A DNA stretch of 64,000 bases from Neoceratodus forsteri (GCA_016271365.2 CM057452.1:831574001-831638000); one strand, 5' to 3'; shown: positions 11,484 through 21,860, counted from the first letter of the stretch. Made by a program: numbers and translations. Notes: generated by a model not told the origin, from the sequence alone.

Positions 11484-11980
11484 TTGGGGCTTGGGGGACA
11501 GGACCTACGGGAAGAGGCTCGAAATGCTAAATATGTACACACTGGAAGAGAGAAGGGACTGGAGGACATTATAGAGGTCTTCAAGTACACGAAGGGGGTA
11601 AATCGGGGAAGAGCAGTCAGGGTGCTCTGAAGGAAGGAGGGGCAACTAGAGGCATGGGTGGAAGCTGGAGGGGGGGAATTCAGGGGAGAAAGGAGGAGGT
11701 GCTACTTCACTGAGAGGGTGGTGGAGCCATGGAATGCGCTGCCCAGGGGGCTGGTGGAGGCAGAGACGGTGGAGGAGTTCAAGAGAGGGTGGGACAAGTA
11801 CAGGGGAAGGATTCTGGAAGCAAAGTCCTGTGCAGCGAGAATATCCGGAACTGGGAAGGGAGAAACCAGAGAGGGTGAGGGGGGGCAGCAAGGTCAGCTC
11901 CCAGGGTGGGGGCTGACCAAACGAGCAGACACGAAAGACCGTTGGGCCTATTCTGCTGGCATTTTAGTATGTTATTATGT
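11484..11980 (+). mobile_element. CR1 3' fragment inside palindrome B
   Basis: Starts at the GGQD-like segment of the ORF2 C-terminus. It runs through NMYTLEERRD-like text (about 11533), YFTERVVEPWNALPRGLVEA (about 11702-11765) and ends in the CR1 tip gcattttagtatgttattatg. Module sequence resumes immediately at gttagggttacc, so the fragment sits within the left arm of the module's palindrome. Confidence 0.82.
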
Positions 11981-12740
11981 GTTAGGGTTACCAGCCCATA
12001 CCAACAGACATCAGGCTGTGCCATGGGGTCGTCAGGCCCAACTCGTACACCATTCTATGTGTAAACAAGCTGAGGTAGTGCAGTATAGGAGAACGGGGTG
12101 AGAGTTAGGCCCAACATCAACACACCGACACCGGGGGAGTGTGGCTGGGGTGGTAGTGGTTGGTAACCCTAACACCGAATTTCCAAACTTTTATCAGTGT
12201 ACTATCAATCCTAACTGATGCATTAACTGAGTTTTTTGCAATGGATTTCTCCTTTTTGAGAAAGTGCAGTGTAAATGGTAAGTGGTATGTCGTGGTGGGA
12301 GTGCAGTGCCCTCCAGGCCATGTGCTCTCCTAATGCTGCCAATTTGTGCATAATGGTATGCATATGTAGGAGCATAGGCCCTCTGGGCCCTGCGCTCCCA
12401 CTGACACATAAGTACGGGGACATAACGCAGGCCTAGAGTCATGAAAATGAACCCTTGGAACACTTATTTGCCATTATCTCAGTAACCATAGCAACTATGA
12501 AAAAAATCCACTGAGTTTGTATTCATGACTTTAAAACCACCATGTGTGTTTAGTCTACCTAAAGGCGGACTAAGCTACGAGTAACAAAATCAGCATCTCG
12601 AACCATTTTCAAGCTATGGGCATCAAAAGGCGCCATGGGCGTTGCAATGTTATCCTACGATATATTTCACAAGAAACTGCACAACGGACACTCGTAATGT
12701 GCAGATTTTTGAACCAAATTTTTAACATGTCCTTTTGGGG
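11981..12740. repeat. Module copy 2, with palindrome B
   Basis: Palindrome B pairs gttagggttacc (11981) with ggtaaccctaac (about 12162-12173). The part of its right arm beyond 12173 would pair with sequence left of the CR1 insertion near 11460-11483. GC hairpins follow at 12296-12335 and 12366-12401, then cagtaaccatagcaactatg near 12480 and the same downstream block as copy 1. The short open frames here are not conserved between copies and I treat them as chance. Confidence 0.72.
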
Positions 12741-13440
12741 ACCCCACCATATGAACAGTGGCACTGTCATTTCATTAATCCATCCCAAAAGTTCTCACAG
12801 CAACCGCACCATTCAATGCCACAGGTGCAAAAACACATTTCGGGCAGAATGTTAAAAATGACAGCTGTTCTGTTCATGAGGAGGTGGGAAAAAATGTCAA
12901 TGTTTAACATCTGAAAAATTTGTAAAGTTACGAGCGTGCGCAGAAACTGTGCAACACATGATCATAACGTGGCCATTTCATGGATTTTTTTTCACCAAAT
13001 TTACAACATGGGCTTTTTGGCACCTTCCCTCATGAACAGTGACACAGTCATTTCATTAATCCATCCTGAAAGTTGATTTCACACAGCGATCATGTCATTC
13101 TGGGTCACACATGTGAAAACACGTTTCAAGCAGGATGTGAAAAATGACAGCTGTACTGTTCACAAGGAGGTGTTAAAAAATGGCAATGTTGAAAATCTGC
13201 AGTGAAAATATTAAAAAGTATCAAAATTGCGAGGGTGCGTAGAAACTGCGCAATGCATGCTCATAACACAGTAATTTTTTTGGAATTTTTACACCAAATT
13301 TGCAGCATGGGCTTTTTGGGACCCCACCCCATGAACAGTGGCACTGTCGTTTTGTTAATCAGTCCCAAAAGGTGATTCCGCACAGTGACCGTGAAATCAC
13401 CTTTGGGACCAAGTAACAAAATGGCAGTGACGTGTTCATT
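12741..13440. repeat. Imperfect 281-299 bp tandem units carrying hairpins
   Basis: The phrase atgaacagtggcactgtc recurs, with changes, at 12751, 13032 and 13331, giving periods of 281 and 299 bp. Each unit also contains a caccaaatt...catgggctttttgg-like block. The last unit closes into a hairpin: gtcccaaaaggtgatt (13362-13377) against aatcacctttgggac (13394-13409). The outer arms continue to 13331 and 13439. Confidence 0.75.
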
Positions 13441-13886
13441 AGTTAAATATGTACACATTGGAAGAGAGAAGGGACTGGGGGGACATGATAGAGGTCTTCA
13501 GGTACATGAAGGGGTAAATAGGGAGAAGCAGTCAGGGTGCTCTGAAGGAAAGGGGGTAACTAGAGGCATGGATGGAAGCTGGGGGAGATTCAGGGAGAAA
13601 GGAGGAGGTGCTACTTCACTGAGAGGGTGGTGGAGCCATGGCATGTGCTGTCCAGGGGGCTGGTGGAGACAGAGATGGTGGAGGGGTTCAAGAGGGGGTG
13701 GGACAGGTACAGGGGAAGGGTTCTGGAAGCAAAAACCAGTGCAGCGAGAATATCCGGGACTGGGAAGGGAGAAGCTGGAGAGGGGGGCAGCAAGGTCAAC
13801 TCCCAGAGTGGGGGCTGACCAAACAAGCAGACATGAAAGACCGTTAGGCCTATTCTGCTGGCATTTTAGTATGTTAGTATGTTAGA
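13441..13886 (+). mobile_element. CR1 3' fragment, second copy in the array
   Basis: From about 13447, tacacattggaagagagaag begins the C-terminal ORF2 segment. The box ERVVEPWHVLSRGL-like lies near 13621, and the tip is gcattttagtatgttagtatgttag (13861-13886). Its 5' junction cuts the right arm of the hairpin unit that ends at 13440. Confidence 0.82.
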
Positions 13887-14574
13887 ATGGGGTGAGAGTT
13901 ACGGTAGACCCAACAACCACAAGGCAAGGGCTGAACAGGCAGTTTTATGTTAAACTCCCAAATTTTGCACGTTAACTTTGCAACCTTTCAACGGATTTGC
14001 ACAAAATTCAGATGTTCAGTCTTGGATGGTAGGTCTCGATCTGCCAAGTTGCATTGTGATTGGAATTGCATTTTTTGTGCAGCAAAGTGCCAAAAAAAGT
14101 GTTATTCACTTTTTTTGGCAAATGTCAAGGTCCTTTTCCAACATCGTGCTACACTCACACTGTTTGGAATTTTGGTCTGAAATTTTCAGGGTCGAAAGAG
14201 GTTTTCCTAAGGAACAATGCAGTATTGGTTTGGTAAAAAAATATTAATCCATTCAAAAGTTATATTTTGAAATTTCAGGTTCTGAGCATGCTCAGTTCAG
14301 TCTTTGGGATAGATGCAGTTTCGATCAAGGATTTCTGGTCGTGAACGGCTGGCAAAGAGGGATTTAGAAATCTTGCAAAATACCTCTGTGAGTAAAATCC
14401 ATCATCAGTCGCCATTTTTTCTCACTTAGCGAGGGGAGAAAACAAAAGGTCTAGTAGCCCCCCACCCTCTGATGCCTCCCCTTTAGTTTTAATGTAGCTG
14501 AAACAAAGAAAACAGTCCTCCGACGTCTTTTTTTTTCAATGCAGAATCCTGCATTGAACTGCCCTCTATCGTCC
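13887..14574. repeat. Module-related AT-rich block with a perfect hairpin
   Basis: It opens with aatggggtgagagtt, the inner right arm of a module palindrome whose left arm is absent. A 14-bp perfect hairpin, tgccaaaaaaagtg (14088-14101) against cactttttttggca (14107-14120), lies inside. The phrase caacggatttgcacaaaatt (about 13990) is echoed near 21480-21780, so this block belongs to the same family. I see no gene. Confidence 0.6.
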
Positions 14575-15010
14575 GCTGATATTGGGGTTCCCAATCCCTG
14601 TGTCGGCACATATTCCCCCCCACTACCTTGGCACGCAGGAGCCACCCAGTATGCTGAAATAAATGTTTTATATTTAACTGTGTTTCTGACACCGGGATTC
14701 TGCCCCTCCGGTGTTGTATATCCATAAGCCTCTCTGCATCCTTTGTCAACATCTGGTGCCAACCCAACGCTGGCATGTATCATCCCCCCCAATGTGGCAC
14801 ACTTTGAGCCCACCCCAGTGTACCAAAATAAATGTTTGGCATTTAATTATGTTTCCGACACCAGAATGCCCACTCCCGGTGTCGGATGCCCCCCTCCCCA
14901 AAGCCCATCTACAAGCTTTGCCGACATCGGGTTGCCACATCCCTGTGTTGGCAGGTATCCCCACCCACTTATGTGGCACATTGGGAGCCCACCCTAGTGT
15001 GCCCAAATGT
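14575..15010. repeat. Tandem repeat, unit about 172 bp, 2.5 copies
   Basis: The phrases gatattggggttcccaatcc (14578), caacatctggtgccaaccc (about 14750) and cgacatcgggttgccacatc (about 14922) mark successive units. Between them lie gacaccgggattctgcccct and gacaccagaatgcccactcc, each followed by an inverted ccggtgt. Every unit can therefore form a small ACACCGG hairpin. Short frames here shift with the repeat and are not genes. Confidence 0.8.
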
Positions 15011-15312
15011 ATTTTTTTTTTTTTTTTTTAATAACCTGTGAAATAAAGAACACCGTCTCCCGTCTTTTTATTAACCAGAAAAAAAGAACAGTCCCTCGTC
15101 GTCCCTGCCACCACCCTACCCATCTCAATCCTACCTCTGCAGACCCACCTCCCCACAGCCCCCCCTTACTCTGTACTTACCTCTGGAGGTCGGAGGTTGT
15201 CATCTTCTGAGGACCGGGACACATCTGCACTTTTCAAAGCCCAGCCACAAACTGAAGGAATGAAGGTAAGCCATATAATGGATGTCTATGGGGTTTTCAA
15301 CTTATGTTGATA
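15011..15312. other. Poly-T tract and unannotated sequence
   Basis: A run of about 20 T at 15010-15029 starts this stretch. It is followed by a second aaataaagaacaccgtctcc segment resembling 14500-14530. No gene is seen. Confidence 0.4.
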
Positions 15313-15545
15313 ACTCTGCCATTTTTAGGAATTATCATGGCCCAAATTTTCAACATGGGGTTCTTGGGATCCCATCTCGTGAACACTGGCACTGTCATTT
15401 CATTGCTTGGTCCCGAAAGGTGATTTTGCAGTCGCTGCGCAGAATCACCTTCGGGACAATTAATAACAACAGTACCACTGGATCATGAGGTGGGGTCTAA
15501 CATGCCATGTTGCAGTTCTGGTGAACAAAATTCCAAAAAAATGAC
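15313..15545. repeat. Palindrome related to the 12.7-13.4 kb hairpin units
   Basis: The left arm includes gtgaacactggcactgtcat (about 15372) and cccgaaaggtgattttgc (15411-15428). The right arm mirrors it with gcagaatcaccttcggg (about 15438-15454), cagtaccactggatcatgag and finally ttccaaaaaaatgac. The arms are about 100 bp with a short loop at gtcgct. Confidence 0.8.
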
Positions 15546-15639
15546 TGTGTTACAAGCGTGCGTTGCACAGTTTCTACACACACTCATGGGTTGAAAATGA
15601 CTTCAGATTATGACAATGTGATGCAATTTTGCTACGCCT

Positions 15640-15770
15640 GCTCGTAACTTAATGTGTGGAAGCACAGGGGCTAGAGACCCTTGTGTCTCCACAGCTGGAT
15701 ACATATGTGCATCTGTAAAGGGATGAGAGCGCAGTGTCCAAAGGACCCTGTGCTCCCACAATAAAATAAG
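15640..15770. repeat. GC-rich hairpin pair
   Basis: Hairpins tgtggaagcacaggggct / agacccttgtgtctccaca (15655-15692) and gagagcgcagtgtcc / ggaccctgtgctccc (15727-15758) are of the same type as those at 10.64 and 12.3 kb. Confidence 0.75.
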
Positions 15771-15789
15771 GATACTATTACACTATCTC

Positions 15790-16200
15790 AAAAAGTGAGG
15801 AAATAAACTGCAAAAACGTAATGCATCCGTTAGGGTTGAAGCGACAAAAGTAGGGAAATGAGACATTAGGGTTCAGCACCTAACACCCCACCAGCCCACC
15901 CCACACCCATCCTCCACAGACCAACAGGCATCGAGGTGTGTGCGCCTTGGGGTCGTCGAGCCTAACTCACCCCATTCCATGTGCAAGAAATTTGACATGG
16001 TACAGTATAGGAGAATGAGGTGAGAGCTAGGCTCGATGACCCCAAGGCACACTACAGACGCCTGTTGGTCTGTGGAGGGTTGGTGTGGGGTGAGCTGGTG
16101 GGGTTGGATGGCGGGGTGTTAGGGTTGAAGTCACAAAAGTAAGGAAATGAGACGCTAGGGTTGAGCACCTAACTGGTGCATTAACAAAGTTTTTTGCAAT
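15790..16200. repeat. Long palindrome C with an internally flipped 56-bp segment
   Basis: The inner arms pair cagaccaacaggcatcgagg with the mirrored acgcctgttggtctg, and ctcaccccattc with gaatgaggtgag. Within the arms, 15829-15884 and 16118-16173 (each 56 bp, starting GTTAGGG and ending CCTAAC) are in the same orientation instead of inverted. The rest of each arm keeps the inverted arrangement. Confidence 0.85.
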
Positions 16201-16247
16201 ATATATATTTATAGACAGATATGTAGAATATATATACTGTATTTTCA

Positions 16248-16598
16248 TTGCAAAAAAACTCCATCAGTTAGGGTTGTTCCACAGCGACAAAAGCAAGGAA
16301 ATTTGGTGTTAGGGTTGAAAGCCCCCCCTTGTACCCCTTCCCAGCCCAACCCCACAACCAGCATTGGGGTGTGCGTTGGGGTCTTCGGCCCCAACTCTCA
16401 CCCCATCACATGTGTAAACAAGTGGAGGTATAGGAGAATGGGGTGAGAGTTAGGACTGACGACCCCAATGCACACCCGATGCTGGTTGTGGGGATGGGCT
16501 GGGGGTACAAGGGGGGCTTTCAACCCTAACACTGAATTTCCTCACTTTTGTTGCAGTGGAACAACCCTAAATGATGCATTAAACGGAGTTTTTTGCCA
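16248..16598. repeat. Long palindrome D of the module
   Basis: Arms 16248-16404 and 16437-16598. The left arm reads ttgcaaaaaaactccatcag, gttagggttgaaagcc, acaaccagcattggggtgtg and ctctcacccc. The right arm is its close reverse complement. Its middle (ccagcattgggg / ccgatgctggttg) differs from the equivalent part of palindrome C, yet the two arms match each other. Confidence 0.86.
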
Positions 16599-16730
16599 GG
16601 AATTTCCCTTCTTTTTGAGAATGAGGACTATAAATAGTGAATGAAATGCAGTAGTGGGAGCACGGGGCCCAGTATAGGTGCAATGCAAAGCATGGCGCCA
16701 ATGGTTACATACATGGTGGCGCAAACATAA

Positions 16731-17215
16731 ATGGTAAAGCAAATGTTAAAAAAGCATGGCGCAAAGTGGCGTAAGCGAACAGTGACACAAGCGGAGATGG
16801 GAATGCGAAATGCAACTCATAACAAGACGTATTGTAAAATCAATGGTAACTGTTACAGCAACAATACGCCAAAGGGAAACAGAAACAGAAATGCAAGCGC
16901 CAGATGGAACGCAGCTAACGCACACGGTCACGGGTACTGCAATTGCAAACGCAATGGTAACGGTAATAGCACAAGTGCATATGGAAATGCAAACCATAAT
17001 GCATGGTCATGGTACCACTATTGTAAACACAAATGATAACTGTAACAGCAACAGTAGCGGTAAAGAAACAGGAGCGGAAGCGCAAAAAGCAAGCGGCGTG
17101 CAGGAAATGCAAATCGAATAGCAAGGTGATGGTACCACAATTGTAACTGCCAAATGGTAAGGATAACAGCAACAATACCGCTAAAGAAAACAGTAACGCA
17201 AACGAACGCTAGAGG
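16731..17215. repeat. Decayed tandem repeat rich in GTAAC/GCAA words
   Basis: Words such as ggtaac, aacagcaac, gcaaat and gtaacggtaa recur with triplet-like spacing. Larger units recur at attgtaaaatcaatggtaac (16829), attgtaaacacaaatgataac (about 17019) and attgtaactgccaaatggta (about 17140). Open frames such as 16731-17036 are Asn-rich and reflect the repeat. I do not count them as genes. Confidence 0.6.
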
Positions 17216-17404
17216 GTAACGACACGGTATGATACGGAACGCTTGGGCAAGTGGGCATGGAAAGCCGTGTAAAGCCTATGTGTAACAGTAAGTGGAGCGC
17301 ACACTGTATTTTTCCCCAAAAGTTCCATTGAGAAAGACAGTGAAAACAAGGAAAGTATGCATAATGAGCCTCGGAGCAGAAAACGAGCAGTTGTAATACT
17401 AAAA

Positions 17405-17591
17405 TGCTAATATCTCAGTAACTGTATGACATAGAAAAAAATGTAAAATTTCACATGATTGATGAGTTTCCTGGCTAGGTTTTCACTGCATGCATAGCCC
17501 ATTGGGCTATACCGAAATCTTTTCTTGTAAAATCAAGTATCTCGCACAGTTTCAAGATACTGAGCCCCGAAAAGCACGTGCGTACGCCACC
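17405..17591. repeat. Module copy 3, part before the CR1 insertion
   Basis: The block tatctcagtaactgtatgac to cgtacgccaccatag corresponds to 10820-10985 in copy 1 and 12472-12640 in copy 2. It is cut by the CR1 at 17592 and resumes at 20935. Confidence 0.7.
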
Positions 17592-17999
17592 ATAGAAACA
17601 TAAAACATAGACTTTGACGGCAGATAAGGACCACTTGCCCACCCTAGTCTGCCCATTTCCCTACCTATTGGATATGCTGCAGATTCTAGTTAACCAACAG
17701 TCTACTTCCTGCAACCCCCCCACTATAATTGCCTTATGTCTGTCCCATGCATGTTTGAATTCCCCCACTGTTTTAGACCCCACAACCTCTCCAGGAAGGC
17801 GGTTCCATGCGTCCACCACTCTCTCCGTGAATAAGAATTTCCTCACATTACCCCTGAGCCGTCCCCCCTCTAACTTTAAATTGTGCCCCCTTGTTCTTAC
17901 ACATCTCTTTTTCTTAAAGATGCTACCCTCCTGGACTTTGTTGATTCCCTTGAGGTACTTGAAAGTTTCTATCATGTCCCCCTGTCCCTCCTTTCATCA

Positions 18000-20595
18000 A
18001 GGGTATACATATTAAGCTCTCTCAGTTTCTCTTCATATGGTTTCTGATGTAGACCTTGCACCATTTTAGTTGCCCTCCTCTGGACTGCTTCCATCCTGTC
18101 TATGTCCTTGCGTAGATGAGGTCTCCAAAACTGCACACGCAGTACTCCAGATGGGGTCTCACCAACTGTCTGTACAGAGGGATAACCACTTCCCTTTTTC
18201 TACTTGTGATGCCCCTCCCTATGCATCCCAGTATCCCGCTGGCTCTGCTTACTGACTTCTCACACTGCTTACTCACATTGCTTACCCACCTTTAGGTCAT
18301 CTGATATGACTACACCCAGATCCTTTTCCATTATTGTTGTCGTTAGTACCTCCCCTGCTATTGTGTACTCTTCTCCTGGATTTTTATTTCCCAGGTGCAT
18401 TACTTTGCACTTCTTTGCATTGAATCTAAGTTGCCATATGTCTGACCATTCCTCCAACCTTGCCAAGTCCCTTCTCATCCTTTCTACCCCGCCTTGCGTA
18501 TCAACTCTGTTACAGATCTTTGTGTCATCTGCAAAGAGGCATACCTTTCCTTCCAGACCCTCTGCAATGTCACCTATAAAGACGCTGAAGAGGACTGGAC
18601 CCAGTACTGAGTCCTGAGGTACTCCACTAGTAACCCCCCTTTCTTCAGAATGTGTTCCATTCACTATTACCTTCTGTGTCCTGTTGTGCAGCCAGTTTTC
18701 TACCCAGGCTACCACCTGGGACCCACTCCAAGGCTGGCTAACTTGATTATTAATCTTTTGTGCAGGACTGTGTCAAATGCCTTGCTAAAGTCAAGGTAGG
18801 CCATATCCACAGCCCCTCCCTGGTCTATTTCTTTGGTCACCCAGTCAAAGAAATCGATTAGATTCGTCTGACATGACCTTCCTGCTGTGAATCCATGCAG
18901 CTTTGGGTCCGGTGCCCCGCTGGCCTCTAGGTACTCAACATTTCTTTCTTTCAGAAGTGATTCCATCATTTTCCCCACCACTGAGGTCAAACTAACAGGT
19001 CTGTAGTTTCCTGCTTCTGCCTTGCTCCCACTTTTGTGAAGGGAATCACATCTGCCTCCTCCAGTCCTCAGGTACCACCCCATCTTCCCATGATTTGTTA
19101 AAAGTGTGGTTAGTGGTGTCACTAGGTCCTCCCTTAGCTCTTTTAGGATTCTAGGGTGAATCCCGTCAGGCCCCATTGCTTTGTCCACCTTGAGTTTTAG
19201 GAGTTCTTTCAGTACTCTTTCTTCTCTAAATGGACTGGTGTCAACCCCACTATCCAGAGTGCTTCTACTGTTTGGTTTAGGTAACTCCTCTTCTTCTTTT
19301 GTGAATACTGAGCAAAGGTATTTATTCAGTATCTCTGCCTTTTCACTGTCTCCCTCTGCCCACCTCCCCTCTTCTTTATTAATCTGCACTATCCCTCCCT
19401 TAACCTTTCTATGCTCCCTAATGTACCTATAAAAGGTTTTATCCCCCTTCTTAACTGAGTTGGCTATCTTTTCCTCGGTTTGGGCCTTTGCTTTTCTGAC
19501 TGCCTTCCCCACTTCTTTCTGCTTTAATTGATACAGTTCCTGTCGAGCCTGGCCTGTCATTCCTTATACTTTTTGAATGCAGCCTTTTCTCCTTAACCTT
19601 CCTGACACCTCTTTTGAGAGCCATAGTGGTTTTTATTCCACTTTGTTTCTTTATTTGTTTCACACAAAGGCTTGTTGCCTCCAGATGGCAGTTTTGATTT
19701 TTCTCCATTGTTCTTCCACCCTCCTTTCTGGCCATTTGCTAATGCATTTCTCAGGTATTCACCCATTATACCAAAGTCAGCCCTTCTAAAGTCCAGTATC
19801 CTTGTCTTTGTATGGCTTGTCTCCATGGTTGTGTTTATTGTGAAGCACACTGCAGTGGTCGCTTGTTCCCAGATGTCTACTGACTTCTAAGTTTGTGATC
19901 TTCTCTCCATTTGAGAGTACCGGGTCTAATATTGCTCCATCCCGAGTGGGTTCCACCACTAGCTGCCTAAGGCATGCTCCCTGTAGGGCATCGAGAATGA
20001 CCCTGCTCTTGGATGTGGCTGCAGTCCATGTCGCCCAGTTAACATCTGGCATATTCAGGGCTCCCATCAACAGTATGTCCCCTTTTTCAGCCATTTTGAG
20101 AATGCCCTCTATCATTTTCTTGTCCATTTCCTCCCCTTGAGACGGGGGTCTGTATACAACCCCTGTGCAGATTGTGATGCCATTCCCTGTCTCCAAGGTG
20201 ACCCAGAGTTCCTCTTGTCCTCCCCCTTTACTTTTTAGTTCTGTAGCTTTGATCCCTTCCCTTATGTAGAGAGCTACTCCACCTCCTCCTTTACCCTCCC
20301 TGTCCCTTCTGCAGATTGTGTACCCTGGTATGTTGCCATCCCAGTCATGGTTCTCTGTGTACCATGTTTCTGCAACTGCCACAATATCCAAGCGTTCCTC
20401 TTCCATCAGGGCTACTAGCTCTGGAAACTTGTTTCCCAGACTACGGGCATTGGTACTCATTGCCCTCCATTGAATGTTGGCTTTATCCTTTTTTACCCCA
20501 TCCTTGCTCTTATTGCCCTTGTCCATTTTTCCATTTGCCCCTGTCCTGCCCTCTGTCAAGTTCTGTACCTCAGTGTTTACCCTACTACCTGACAT
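18000..20595 (-). pseudogene. CR1 ORF2 (endonuclease-reverse transcriptase), few frame breaks
   Basis: Three long frames together cover almost all of ORF2. At 20595-19786 lies the APE-like endonuclease: STNARSLGNKFPELVAL, then DIVAVAETWYTENHDWDG, VALYIREGIKA and VYRPPSQGEEM, ending in the SDHCS motif. At 19560-18709 lies the RT start: DKAMGPDGIHPRILKEL, NYRPVSLTSVVGKMMESLL, HGFTAGRSCQTNLIDFFDWV and AYLDFSKAFDTVLHKRL. At 18715-18269 come GVPQDSVLGPVLFSVFIGDI and the catalytic FADDTK. The C-terminal domain (ERVVDAWNRLPGEVV) is near 17820. At least three frame changes separate the blocks, so it is inactive as it stands. Confidence 0.87.
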
Positions 20596-20651
20596 GTTTT
20601 GTGGGGGGAGGCTTGAACTTTCCTGATTCCTATCAGCACCTCCCTCCTTGG

Positions 20652-20933
20652 CTAGTTTAAAAGCTTGCCAAGGAAGCCTTTAAACCTGCCACCTAGGAGC
20701 GTGTTTCCCTTCCTGGACAGATGCAGACCATCATGCCAGTATAGACCTTCATCTCTCCAGGTGAACCCCCAGTCCCCAATGAAGCCAAAGCCCTGTGCTC
20801 TGCACCAGTTTTGCAACCATTCATTAAACTGCATGGTGTGCAGTACCCTAGCCTCACCCCTGCCACAGACTGGCAGCACCTCTGAGAAGGTTACCATGCT
20901 TGCTACCTGTCTGAGGCCCCTCCCCAACTCCAT
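20652..20933 (-). pseudogene. CR1 ORF1 C-terminal half (SGNH/GDSL esterase domain)
   Basis: Reads VTFSEVLPVCGRG, then FNEWLQNWCRAQGFGFIGDW, and ends with WHDGLHLSRKGNTLLGGRF. The last block holds the Asp-x-x-His pair of SGNH hydrolases, known as an esterase domain in CR1 ORF1. The N-terminal catalytic Ser and GTND blocks are missing because the copy is truncated at 20934. In CR1 this protein acts alongside ORF2 in retrotransposition; the substrate is not established from sequence. Confidence 0.75.
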
Positions 20934-20934
20934 G

Positions 20935-21860
20935 TTAGTCTATGGGAAAAAATGTCAACTTCGGAGTACTGTAACTTTGCATCCTTGCAATATTTTTTCA
21001 CCAAACCACAAAAAGGCACATCTGTGAGATGTTGGCTGCATTCCCTCCAAATTTCAGGCCAAAAGACCAAACTGTTCTTTTGCAGCAGGGTGGCAAAAGA
21101 ATTCCTGTCATTTTGCCATAGCCTAGAAAAAGTAGTGTCGCATCTAAGTAAAGCTGTACCCTCATGTAAAGTGTCGCAAGTATGACGCTACTTTGCAACA
21201 CTATTTTTTCCAGAAATTTGATAAATATATTTCTGGGGTGTTTAGCCCCAAAATAAAGACTTGGCTAGCATCCTCAGGGCTCGAATAGGTAAACACAAAA
21301 ATAATTGTGTCCCTAGATGGTCCCAATTTTAAATGCCAAGCATTTCTGTGATCAGTAACTGAAAACAAGATGGCAGATTTGCAGCACTACTAGGGCCATT
21401 TGTGACACTAAAAACTGCATTTGCGAAAGTGTTGAACTTTTCGTTAACTTTTCCCATTGACTTATAATGGGAACTTGTTTTTTGAATAACTTTTGAACCG
21501 TTCAATACTTTTTCATGAAATCTTCAAAAGGCACATCGGGGACCACGGCCGCACGTTCCCTGAAGTTTTCAGACTGGTTGCGCAAACCGTGCGACCTGTA
21601 GGCATGAGTAAAGAATTCGCAAAAAAACACAATTGCACAGACGAATGTTGCTTAATAACTCCACAGTCGTATATCAGACCAGTAAGAAGGTTAACAAGTC
21701 CCAAGATCTATGGTGCCCCTCCTCTCCCTCCCCCACCCACGCCTGCCAAATTTCAGGCAAATCCATTGAACGGTGGCAAAGTTATTAAGGTGCAAAGTTT
21801 CACCCTTTAACTTTAAAAGTGCTACTCAACCCTAACTATGGTAGCACTACCATGCTACCA
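20935..21860. repeat. Module copy 3, continuation after the CR1
   Basis: Starts tctatgggaaaaaatgtcaac, the counterpart of ctacgggaaatttttcaag at 10998, then ttttttcaccaaaccacaaa, the counterpart of 11050. Further on, gaataacttttgaaccgttc (21484) and tttcaggcaaatccattgaacgg (about 21750) echo 13985-14000. No coding feature. Confidence 0.65.

Larger units (their letters stand above)
17592..20934 (-). mobile_element. CR1 LINE copy inserted in module copy 3
   Basis: On the minus strand it begins in ORF1 near 20934 and runs through endonuclease and reverse transcriptase to the 3' end at about 17592, with the terminal block gacggcagataaggaccact. Module sequence continues on both sides. It is 3.34 kb and its reading frame is much better preserved than that of the 6.9 kb copy, which suggests it is younger. 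Confidence 0.88.

Noticed and set aside
12741..13440. CRISPR-like array
   Set aside because: Repeats are long, diverged and about 290 bp apart in a eukaryotic context; they are hairpin-bearing tandem units.
16731..17036. Asn-rich 101-codon frame
   Set aside because: Matches the triplet-like tandem repeat and is not shared by the other module copies.
19786..20595. Intact host endonuclease/phosphatase gene
   Set aside because: The APE-like domain is the CR1 ORF2 endonuclease; it is followed directly by CR1 reverse transcriptase and lies in a LINE copy.
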